Positions 1 through 12,385 of a stretch of DNA of 64,000 nt are shown piece after piece. The number at the start of each line of letters is the position of its first letter. Position 1 is the first letter of the stretch. Both the position numbers and the translations under genes were made by a program. Under the pieces are notes generated by a model. It was not told where the DNA came from, ran no database searches, and was given only the letters and a program-made list of their open reading frames with translations. Where the stretch lies: the NCBI GenBank assembly GCA_036023115.1, contig JAYKKT010000089.1, positions 6,891,501 to 6,955,500 on the forward strand, written 5' to 3'. Origin of the DNA: Brasenia schreberi (lineage: Eukaryota > Streptophyta > Magnoliopsida > Nymphaeales > Cabombaceae).

Positions 1-299
1 ATGCTAAATTTTCAAGGATGCAGAACAAGGTTGCATGAACCATAAGCCATGAGAAAGTCCAAGGAAGACTTTGTGCAGTGTAGGCCTGAAATAGAAAATG
101 ACAAGGTCGATGCATATGTATGATACTGGTTAGGAGACATAACATGGTTGGCATATGCAAACATCTTTTCCGAGAAAACCATCCGAACTTCCAATTTATC
201 TAGTTTTTTTTGGGGAAGCATGGCTAAGAGAAATCCAACAGGATCCAATTCATATAGTGCAATATGTGTAAGTTGGTATGTGCTCAAACAGCAAGACTA
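1..299. other. Unassigned left edge
   Basis: This stretch lies downstream of the dynamin-like relic on the minus strand, where further exons would be expected. The minus strand is open for about 91 codons, but its translation does not resemble the dynamin GTPase or middle domain, nor any family I recognise. I see no splice sites that would tie it to the upstream exons. It is most likely non-coding. Confidence 0.3.
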
Positions 300-565
300 G
301 TAACTTTTCTATGTTCTCCAATCAAATTCATGAAGAAGATGATGTTGCGAGAGTTGATGAAACTGGAAAGCTTCAGCTTTATTGCAAAACCAAACAGGTC
401 TTGATCTCAGGGCATGCACAAATTGCATGTGTTCATCAGGTCAACCTTACTGCTTATAGAATGATCTCATTATGGGCATATTTTGTGGAAATGTGCTCTT
501 CTGATATGAGGAAGAGTTCAAACAACCTGGCAGATAAAGTCTCCATGCAAGATCCATGAGTAAAC
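300..565 (-). pseudogene. Decayed exon 5 of DRP2-like dynamin
   Basis: Read on the minus strand, this segment keeps scattered blocks of the dynamin GTPase exon that follows exon 4 in DRP2 genes. Near 560 there is CTCATGGATCTT, matching the KLMDLPG (G3, DxxG) region. Near 475 there is GCCCATAATGAGATCATTCT, matching AxHNDAILL. Near 410 there is CCTGAGATC, matching APEISSS. A block near 310-340 resembles the RTIGVISKIDQ (G4) region. Small insertions and deletions and in-frame stops lie between the blocks, so no continuous frame survives. The similarity was read by eye and individual blocks are short; a homology search of the minus strand against DRP2 exon 5 would settle it. Confidence 0.5.
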
Positions 566-1059
566 ACTGCAAGGATCTCAATTGCCATACATTGTCGTTG
601 CAGGATAATAGCGATAACCGATTATGATGTTCCATTAACTAGTTACCTCATGGCCAATGACATTGTCCATCAGTTGTGACATGAGAACTCAATAATCTCT
701 TGATGACAAAAGTAGGAGAACATTGAAAATAAGCAGGTAGTTGCGAGTTTTAGAGTAAAATGCTTTCTGGTTTTAAGTGCAAGCCAGTAAAAACTATTCT
801 AGTGACAATTTCTGCACATGTTGAGTCAATAATTTTCTCATTTCTCCAACAGCTCCATTTTGTTGTTACCATCAGATATATCCTTTTGTCTTGTACAACT
901 AAGTACCTCAAATTGCAGCCAGTGTGGAGCACAAATATGCATGAGCTTACTAATAGTCTAGTATAGTCTAGATCTGCACAGGCGACCATATAAAATACCA
1001 TACAGGACAACCGACATGATCATTAAATTATCAATCAAGATTCAAGGCCATTAACTAAC

Positions 1060-2440
1060 CTGTGCTTGTGCGTAACTTCATATATATTTCCTCAGGGCGG
1101 CTCTTTCCAGTGCTCTGAACTGCAGCTCCTTTGCTCAATCTATCCTGTAGGGAATGACGAAGAGCACCTGCCAGGTTCATGATTACCACATGCAGACTGA
1201 GTAAAGAGTAAAAACAACCTAAAGACCATAACAGAACCAAAAACAAAACTCACTTGCAGAAACCTGCTGCGATCTACTATCAATCTGCAAGACAAGTACT
1301 TTGCTGCTCAAGGATCCATCCCTTTGCAAATCAATACAGATAGGAGCACGAGTTGCTCCATTTTCTCCAGTTGGCTGCATATTAAGAAATAATAATGAGG
1401 AAATGTAATGCCAAAAGGACCGAGCATTTCCACAAGGCTCTATCAGTTTAATTTTAGATATTGTGATTGCAAGTTTGACAATGAAGACACTCACGAGAAC
1501 AGGATGACCAATCAAACTGTTTAATACAGCTGATTTTCCAGCTCCCTGCAGAGAAGATAAATTATCAATACAGCATACGCTTCAGCAAGAAGAGAAGGAT
1601 ATAAGTTTAAACGGGAAGCCATAAATTCCACATAAAACGCAGTCCATACCACCTATTGCAATGCACCATACAGTAGTATATAAACATTTTGATAGGAATC
1701 AGAAGATAATGTGAGAAACGTATAATGTTAATTCACTCTACTCGTGTATATCACTTTCCTGGCTTAGTTAACAATATGCATTTGTCATCCAAATCATGTA
1801 TGGTTATCGTCTTCAACCTAACCACCATGGTAAAACAGTTTGAAATACAAAAGGACACACGAATCTCATAGAACAAAAGGCGATTCTTGGCATGAAGCTT
1901 CATATCGTCTTTGCAGCATGAATCAGTAATGGAATGCCCTCCGTTACGCTAATACCACATTAATCATGGATGAATAAATAAACGAAGACTATGAAATGAT
2001 AGGCAAGTGACTGGAAATCCAGATCGCCAATGTTGAAAGAATAGTCCAGAATGTGGCTTCAAACATCTGTTGCGCCGTTTATAACACCAGGAGTCACAAG
2101 ATCAATTTCCTCCAACCAAACGCAAACAAATTATAAATACGAACAAGAAAAGCAAACCGACAGGGGCGATTTATCGCGAGAAGATAAAACAGAGAAAGAT
2201 TGATAGAGCCGATTGCCATGGAGGGCTTCAAACGGGTAGCAGAAGATCGGAAGCACGGCATCCAGATCTTGATGGCATACGGCAAGACAGGCGAAAACTC
2301 ACAACATTGCCGAAAGTGATGATGTTCATGAAGGTAGACGCCCTCCTCCGGGAGTTATCCTCGGCATCCTCGTCGTTGAGCAACGCGTCCGCCTGCATCA
2401 TCGACTCCGACAGATTCATCAACTCTTCCATCGCCTCCAT
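1060..2440 (-). pseudogene. DRP2-type dynamin, 5' exons 1-4 (probable pseudogene)
   Basis: Four minus-strand exons encode the N-terminus of a DRP2/Dynamin-2 large GTPase, the plant dynamin that pinches clathrin-coated vesicles. Exon 1 is 2440 to about 2305 (MEAMEELMNLSESM...). Exon 2 is 1545-1495 and completes the P-loop [20 protein letters not shown]. Exon 3 is 1374-1254 ([12 protein letters not shown]... to QQVSAS). Exon 4 is 1167-1060 ([13 protein letters not shown]... to KLRTST). All introns are GT-AG, and phases join correctly through G1 and the switch I threonine region. Beyond exon 4 the expected APPLKLIDLPG exon is found only as a decayed segment (300-565), and no later exons appear before the window edge. 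Exon 1 also differs from the family at usually conserved places, for example SESMMQA where SESMRQA is common. I infer a 5' gene fragment or dying copy; a diverged live gene with distant exons outside the window is not excluded. Confidence 0.75.
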
Positions 2441-3184
2441 GGCGAGATCCACCAATCCACGCGACAAGATCAAGCGTCGAACACAAAAATTCAAGCCCTA
2501 TAAGCCACGATCCGACCGTCAAGCATTTACCCCAATGGAGCGATTACCAGAAAGACGATAACCCGAACGGGATCGGCTTCGTTCCGGCGAGAACCCTATT
2601 CTCGGGATTGGGGCAAATGGAACGATCTGGGGTCGTTTGAAAGAGGAATTGAGAGAGAGGGGGAGAGAGAGAGAGGATTTAAAGAGAAGAGGGAAAAAGA
2701 AGCTAGGTGAGATCGTGAAGACAAACCCTCTCTCTCTCTCGCCCTTCGTTCTATTTTCTCCTCGTCATCGGGTGCTTCCTTCGTTTGAAAATAGAAAAGA
2801 GAAAGAGACCGAGAGAGGGAGAATGGGACCGGCAAGAACTCCTGATGTAGTAATAACTCGTAGCATGGCAAATCAGTGATAACTGATCCTGACGGTCCGT
2901 TTGCAAATGTGCTCTAACATCTTCATCGTCCGTGTGGGGTGAGGCCAGCACCTGCTTTTGTTAGGACAGATCAAACTCGTTATCCATGGGACGTAGATCG
3001 AGATCAGCATGATGGGGCTGGGTAGATCATCCCTGACTAAAGCAGAATTTACACAGTAGGTATGGCAATACGTACCTGCTCTGTGGGTACCCGACCCGCT
3101 CTGCCCCTACACGGCGAGGGTTTCTAGTGTTGAAAGCACACTCCACTTCACGGTGGGAGAGATGCACCACGTGACCTGCTCACA

Positions 3185-3187
<3 letters not shown>
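2441..3187. other. Upstream region of the DRP2-like relic
   Basis: This covers the 5' side of the minus-strand dynamin relic. It contains GA-rich and CT-rich tracts (about 2637-2700 and 2728-2745) typical of plant 5' leaders. It also has a short GC-rich piece near 3058-3130 with the wording ACCCGACCCGCTC, resembling the dispersed repeats elsewhere in the window. No reading frame of note. Confidence 0.4.

Positions 3188-3244
<57 letters not shown>
3188..3244. repeat. (TA)n microsatellite
   Basis: A pure run of about 28 TA units. Confidence 0.95.
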
Positions 3245-4699
<1,455 letters not shown>

Positions 4700-4922
4700 A
4701 GAGATGCTGATGATTTTTTTATTTAAAAGGTATATGATAAGAAGCCACGGCAATAGCTCAGCTAAAACTTCGTGCATTCGAATAGAAGGCGCGTAGCGAA
4801 ATTGAAGGCTGCGTGGCTCCAGAAAGCGAGCATAATCAAACCCAAAGGTGGGACATTCAATGAGCTACCGCTATGTCTTCTTATCATATACCTTTTAAAT
4901 AAAAAACAAACACTAGCATCTC
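4700..4922. mobile_element. Foldback / MITE-like element with long inverted repeats
   Basis: Bases about 4700-4762 and 4861-4922 are near-perfect inverted copies of each other. The shared core, TTTTTTATTTAAAAGGTATA followed by TGATAAGAAG, reads on + in the left arm and on - in the right arm. GAGATGCT marks the outer ends. The arms enclose a loop of about 98 bp, so the whole unit could form a 60-bp hairpin stem. There is no coding capacity. This fits a MITE or foldback element; a clear target-site duplication was not found because the left flank is an AT/GA microsatellite. Confidence 0.65.
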
Positions 4923-6690
4923 TTTATACACCTAAAAATATTATGCATTTAACACTACTCCCTTTCTCTCTCTATTTATATAGAGAGAGAGGGAGAAATT
5001 AGTATATGCATGTACCCAACTATACTCAATTTCACTCAAAATATTTACCATTCAATTGACATGATTACAATAGATATTTGAATTTAAAAAACAAAAAAAT
5101 ATTGTTATAATTTTTCATATTTTACATTTAATGTAAAGGTTTATTAAATGTTTTTTAAATTCAATTCTCTACCGTTGAACATATCGTTTGGACAATGGAG
5201 ATATTTAAGTGGATTTAAGTACGAATAAGTATGTTCATGGACTATACTCTCTCTCTCTCTCTATATATATATATATGTATGTACACAAACAAATACATAT
5301 ATACATACATATACAAAGATTCGTGTAGGCTGGTAATATTACATCCTAGTATATTTAGTCATTCAATGATTAAGATTCAAATTAAAAACCAAAAAATTAT
5401 ATTCATACTTTTTCAAAGTATACCTGATTTAAAAAGCAACTTTTGCCTTTTGAATTTATATCTCAATCATCCGGCTTTAGATTGAATGATTAAGATTTAC
5501 TTAGATATGCTTGCATGTAATACATACTAGAATATATTGGTGAATGTACGGTGAACATGTGTCTATATGTATGTATTACATATGTGCATGTATGTACTTG
5601 TATAGTGAACATCCACTTAATTTCAAGTGATCCAAATATCAAACTCTAAAGGTTTGGATCTGACAATTCAATCTCTAAATCACTGTAATCTCCTCACCAG
5701 ATCAACATAAAATATAAGCAATTTGAAGTATGCTTAGTGGTGATTCAAACATCACGTTCTACCACTTCACCCAAAACATCAAAACACCAAAACACATACT
5801 CAAATAAAACGACCTTGTACCAAATGCAATTCTGAAAGCAGGTTCATTCCAAAACTTGACCCAAATCAATCATGATATCATTTCTTCCACAGATAGTTTC
5901 ATGTTCCTTTAAAATCCCATTTGAGAATATTCTGAACAATATTGTCACTAGCGGTTGTCAATACTTAGGGAGCCGATCCTCTTAAGAGCTTCTCAAGCCT
6001 TTCTTCTTCTTTTTTGTTGAGCAAAGAGGCCAAAGGTTTAGCTCGGCCGGGCCCGGCAATACAGATGCGATCATCCTGAAGAAGGCCAGGTTGCATCAAC
6101 AAGCCACTCAGCAAGATACTTGAATATCGTTCCTCTCAATCTGCAGATAGTTAAACGTATATCTATGAGAGAAGTCAAAAAAAATTTATAGATTCAGCCA
6201 AGTATGTTAAAGTATACCATGGAAGAAAATTATCGTGGCGATCAGTTTGTTGTATAATTTGTGTTCCCGACTTGGAAAACAAATTAGTGCCATGTCTTAA
6301 TATATAGCTTTCTAAAGCATTAGTTAGACACGTGCATTAGATTTACGGAGTTGTAAAACAACATCGGCTCATAGAATATTAAAGTTATTTTTGTGATAGT
6401 TGATTTTTCAAATCTGTAAAACCTTATTATTTTAATGAATTCAAAAAGCACATTTACTTATTTATACACATTATTTTCACTATATAAGGAGAAATATAAA
6501 TCTAGAAAATGGATAATTTTGCTTAAATGGTATTACTTGTGGATGGAAAGTGTTTATATGTGCCCAAGCCCAATCTTATAGAAGCCTTAGAGTATGTTTA
6601 ATTCGTGGTGTCATGCTCATGATACTAGAACTGTAGAGCCTAGGCCACATGGGCTTCTAATTATGGTCTTGAGGAATCATGATTCTCTAT
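4923..6690. other. Non-coding, AT-rich repeats
   Basis: No gene seen. Bases 5040-5285 hold an AT-rich repeat unit ending in a CT-AT-GT microsatellite; the rest is unassigned. Confidence 0.4.
5040..5285 (+). repeat. AT-rich dispersed unit ending in (CT)n(AT)n
   Basis: An AT-rich segment with TTTGAATTTAAAAAACAAAA, then ACATTTAATGTAAAGG, then TTAAGTGGATTTAAGTACGA, runs into (CT)n(AT)nGTATGT at 5248-5285. Closely similar text in the same order occurs at 59240-59473 (intron 1 of the dioxygenase gene), with weaker copies near 9220-9330, 50240-50290, 53320-53500, 55830-55930 and 61510-61797. It appears to be a dispersed family whose copies carry the microsatellite as a tail. Confidence 0.5.
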
Positions 6691-6921
6691 TTAATTAAAA
6701 ATAGTATTGATGCATGGGTTTTTGTGCAAGATAGGATTGATAGAAGAAAACACTTGAATTTTTGTGCAAAGGCCGTGGGTCCGTGGGTCCAATTCTTACG
6801 ACCCATTTAATTAAAAATAGTATTGATGCATGGGTTTTTGTGCAAGATAGGATTGATAGAAGAAAACACTTGAATTTTTGTGCAAAGGCCGTGGGTCCGT
6901 GGGTCCAATTCTTACGACCCA
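6691..6921 (+). repeat. Perfect 116-bp tandem duplication
   Basis: Copy 1 (6691-6806) and copy 2 (6807-6921) are identical over 115 bases by eye, from TTAATTAAAAATAGTATTGA to CCAATTCTTACGACCCA. Identity implies a very recent duplication or an assembly artefact. No gene is affected. Confidence 0.9.
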
Positions 6922-7560
6922 CATCTCCACGTAGAATTCGACTCAAATTAGGCCTCAATGTCTAGGTATGTAAATGCATAATGCTTGCTTAAGCAGGCAC
7001 TCGGGCATACTAACTAAGATTACAAAGTCGACTAGCGGCCCACCCTTGAGGGTGTAGCGCTCAAACTTGCATGCAGCGACAGTTTTGTATGCTCGATCTC
7101 GTAATCATACAACACATTATTCTTTGATCTTAAATTCCGTATTCCTCTCGTTTTTATGGTGGAAATAGGTGTGTCAAATTCAAATGCGACCATATAAACC
7201 CGGATCAAATGATCCAAACCATCCGTGTTTGCTTCCACCCAAAGTGACCACAAAATCAGATTAAGTTACAGTTGGTCTGTTCATGATACAAGCATAATTT
7301 TTGATATGATACAATCATGACCCAAATAATAATATACTACTTGACACAAAGCCCCAATTAAACATGATCAATCTGATACAGAAATAGGTCATACTAGGCT
7401 CACCTTTCTTAAACACAAACACAAAACGGCATAAGATTGACATACCCGAACACAAAATCCCCCCTTAGCTCAGTACCTTTTATTTTGGTATAATGGGAGC
7501 CAGAGTTAAAGAGGCCCACACATCGAATTCATGACCATCAACAAGTGAATTGACCCCCTT
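6922..7560. other. No gene seen
   Basis: Non-coding. No repeat recognised apart from scattered short AT tracts. Confidence 0.35.
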
Positions 7561-7805
7561 TCTTTTTTGTTATAAGAGGAAGCCAAAGCCTAACACTCAC
7601 ACACCCACACATGCCCCCTATGCGCGAGTCGAACTCCCCACAAGCAGCATCGTCACTAAAACGCCCTGCCGTTGAGCTAACGCTCTGGGTGTGTGAGTCA
7701 ACCCGGATTGAACACGGGAATAGAGCTCGCAACCACAGCGTGGGAGTCAGAGATCCCTGCCAGTTGAGGTGCGTTAGACATAGGATTCCACAGAAAATGA
7801 AATTC
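7561..7805 (-). mobile_element. tRNA-derived SINE, apparently dimeric head
   Basis: On the minus strand, 7695-7561 reads as a SINE: an A-box-like GTTAGCTCAACGGCAGGG, a B-box-like GGGAGTTCGACTC, then a conserved tail module (GTTAGGCTTTGGCTTCCTCT) and an A-rich end. Directly upstream, 7805-7700, lies a second tRNA-like piece with CCTCAACTGGCAGGG and GTGTTCAATCCGGG. Two tRNA-like heads in tandem suggest a dimeric SINE or one SINE inserted beside another. No functional tRNA is encoded; cloverleaf pairing is not maintained. Confidence 0.6.
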
Positions 7806-9905
<2,100 letters not shown>

Positions 9906-10104
9906 TTAAGTATATATATGTGCATGTGTATTGGTGTTTGTGTGTTTTCATATAAAATAGATGTGCATCATTTATACATAAGTTTTATATCTATATGCTT
10001 GTATATATATATATATATATATAACTACAAATGTTTATATACATACAATCTCTTCTAATTTGATAGTATACAATACTATGAAGTAGATTTCATGTTTTAT
10101 GGAA

Positions 10105-10320
10105 ATATATGATGTTAACTGATTTTCTTTTAAGAAAATTACTTTTTATAGGTTGAAGTGGGATAAGGTGAGACGGGGTAGGATATACCAGAGAGGGTGC
10201 GGGCAACTGCAGGGTTTGATCCCAAATACCCATAGAACGGGGTCTAATAGGAGGTTTCCAGTGCAATGGGTGCAGGCAGGGTGAAACCCACCCCACCCCA
10301 CCCCACGCCATTTCCATCCC
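10105..10320 (-). repeat. Dispersed repeat, copy A (minus)
   Basis: Its reverse complement begins AGGGATGGAAATGGCGTGGG, passes through TTCACCCTGC, CCTATTAGACC and GGGATCAAACCC, and ends near TAAAAAGTAATTTTCTTAAA. The same ordered blocks lie on + at 39449-39640, so the two are copies of one family in opposite orientation. No coding capacity seen. Confidence 0.6.
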
Positions 10321-10623
10321 TAAAATACTTGTATCTTTTATATATAAATATGAAAAACATAATTAACTTCTACATTGTCACACAACGATTAATTATCTCT
10401 CTCTCAAAGATGATTGTATATGATGTACAAGTAACTATAACTTTTGATATTAGGTTATATCTGATTTTAACATATCATGATTATATACATGGATGCGTAT
10501 ATGTGCATGCACACACAGAATATTTAACCATTATCTTGGCATGTGTGTGTGTGCATGTGTGTGAATGCATGTGTATGTATGGTTAAAACAAAATTTAAAA
10601 TAGCTAAGTCTATCAAAACACAT

Positions 10624-10737
10624 TTTTTTTGTTACAATGAGAGGCTGAAGCCAGGTATGTACACCTCGGGAATCGAACTCTCATCCAACATCTTGTGAAT
10701 CCGGTGCCTTGCCGGGTAAGCAGGAGTGCTATTGGCA
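10624..10737 (-). mobile_element. tRNA-derived SINE
   Basis: The reverse complement carries a degenerate A box (TACCCGGCAAGGC), a B box (GAGAGTTCGATTCCC) and the conserved tail GGCTTCAGCCTCTCATTGTA followed by ACAAAAAAAATG. The B box and tail match the copies at 43922-44038 and 35508-35611. Confidence 0.7.
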
Positions 10738-10844
10738 AGCATATGTCATCGGTATGTTCTTAGAGCTTTTGATATCCCATCAAACATAACTAAAACAAGC
10801 CCTTCTCCCATAGAAGCAATAGACATAAGCTGCCGCAAGTTTTA

Positions 10845-10950
10845 TGGCACATACAATCTAATGCACGCCCCTAACAGATATGCACACCGTGGGTATCGAA
10901 CTTGGGACCTTCAACTTGAAGTTTCTTTCGAGCCAACCTCCTAACCAGGA
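10845..10950 (-). mobile_element. tRNA-like SINE head, probable
   Basis: The minus strand contains CTCTCCTGGTTAGGAGG and, about 40 bases on, GGTCCCAAGTTCGATACCC, resembling A and B boxes at tRNA-like spacing, followed by GTGTGCATATCTG. It is more diverged than the neighbouring SINE. Confidence 0.45.
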
Positions 10951-11002
10951 GAGTTGTAGTGCAATTTACCGAACTGCTTGATATTCTGCACACGCATCTT
11001 TC

Positions 11003-11456
11003 CAATGCCAAACATCTTGCTACATACTGTTATGAGAAACATACATACATGAGATTTAAGATGGGTATATACGCAAATCGATTTTTTGCCAAAGTTTATA
11101 CATGTTACATACTAATATACTATTCATATGTATGTGGTTTTCCTATGCACCACTGACTGTATGCAGTCGTGCACACCCTTTTGGAGGTAAGAATGTACTA
11201 TAATTTGCTTCTTTTTTTAAAACACCTTTCAATGCCAAACATCTTGCTACATACTGTTATGAGAAACATACATACAACGATATTTAAGATGGGTATATAC
11301 GCAAACCAACTTTTTGCCAAAGTTTATACATGTTACATACTAATATACTATTCATATGTATGCGATTTTCCTATGCACCACGGACGGTATGTATTCCTGC
11401 ACACCCTTTTGGAGGCAAGAGTGCAACATGTTTGCTGCTTTTTTTCTTCAAACACA
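11003..11456 (+). repeat. 227-bp tandem duplication
   Basis: Copy 1 (11003-11229) and copy 2 (11230-11456) share CAATGCCAAACATCTTGCTA at their starts and CACACCCTTTTGGAGG near their ends, with scattered substitutions. It is older than the perfect duplication at 6691-6921. No gene is involved. Confidence 0.85.
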
Positions 11457-12008
11457 TTTGAAAGTCTGTGTAAGACACTCCATAAATGGTGTACAGGAGA
11501 ACCATTCCTATTCATAGATTGTAGATTCACCTGAAAGGGAAAGGGAAGTAAAAAAACGTATCTTTCGTTGGCTCTGTTTCTCGTTTCGGAACTCGCCATA
11601 GGGGTTGGAATCCTCAAATATTCGTGTCTTTGTGACATTGCTGTAAAAGCCTTTAACCTCACCGTCCGCATGTTCTTTTCCGTATTCAATAAAGTCTAAT
11701 GTAAGACGCGGAATCCGCCACGAGGTTGGTTTTCTCATACCTTGTGTGTGTGATTATGGGTGTAAAATAAGGAATCTGTGGTCTTGGCAGATCTCAATAT
11801 GAAGCTGTGGATTAATTTTTTATATTTACACCGTTGGTTCGATGCACACCATGTGTCGTTTTAAAATTGCAAATTGCAACAGAGGGAGAGAGAGAGCATC
11901 CCCTCTGAGGCTCTCACCTTCTCTACTCCATCAAAACCTACAAGGGCCTCTTGCTGCAAATCCATAAACGAGAGGCTTACATTTCCCTACCGTTATTTGT
12001 AGTCGTAT

Positions 12009-12009
<1 letters not shown>
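11457..12009. other. No gene seen; likely distal promoter of the desaturase
   Basis: Unassigned sequence ahead of the desaturase leader. Bases 11880-11900 are GA-rich. No convincing regulatory motif identified. Confidence 0.3.

Positions 12010-12089
<80 letters not shown>
12010..12089 (+). repeat. (AG)40 microsatellite in the desaturase leader
   Basis: Forty uninterrupted AG units lie about 300 bp upstream of the desaturase start codon, followed by a CT-rich stretch (12090-12340) typical of a plant 5' leader or core promoter. GAGA-type repeats at this position can bind BBR/BPC proteins in plants; that role is an inference. An unbroken tract of this size should be length-polymorphic. Confidence 0.9.
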
Positions 12090-12092
<3 letters not shown>

Positions 12093-12385
12093 CTGGCTCT
12101 CTTCTTGCTAAATCTTTCATCCCCATTTTGTTCGAGTCCTTTTTCTCTGCCATCTTTCTCTTCTCTCCATCAAACTCTCAATCCCACTTCTCTCTCTGCT
12201 GAATCTGATGCTACCCATTTCCCAAAGACACTGAAAGCAAACTTCCTTTCTTCTTTCTTCCCTCTCTTTATATCTCTTTATATCTGCTTATCCCCATTTC
12301 ACCAAATTCATCAAAAGGGAGAGAATAAAGGCAAGAGACTTGGTTGGCTTTGTCTAGCAAAAGCCACAAACATATAGAAAAGCCA

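Noticed and set aside
12..287. A 91-codon minus-strand frame as a further dynamin exon
   Set aside because: Its translation does not match the dynamin domains, and no splice sites link it to exon 4.
11951..12202. Frame of alternating Glu/Arg before the desaturase
   Set aside because: A translation of the (AG)40 tract.
12344..12385. Upstream extension of the desaturase start
   Set aside because: The codon at 12344 is TTG. The ATG at 12386 starts a normal plastid transit peptide for the family.
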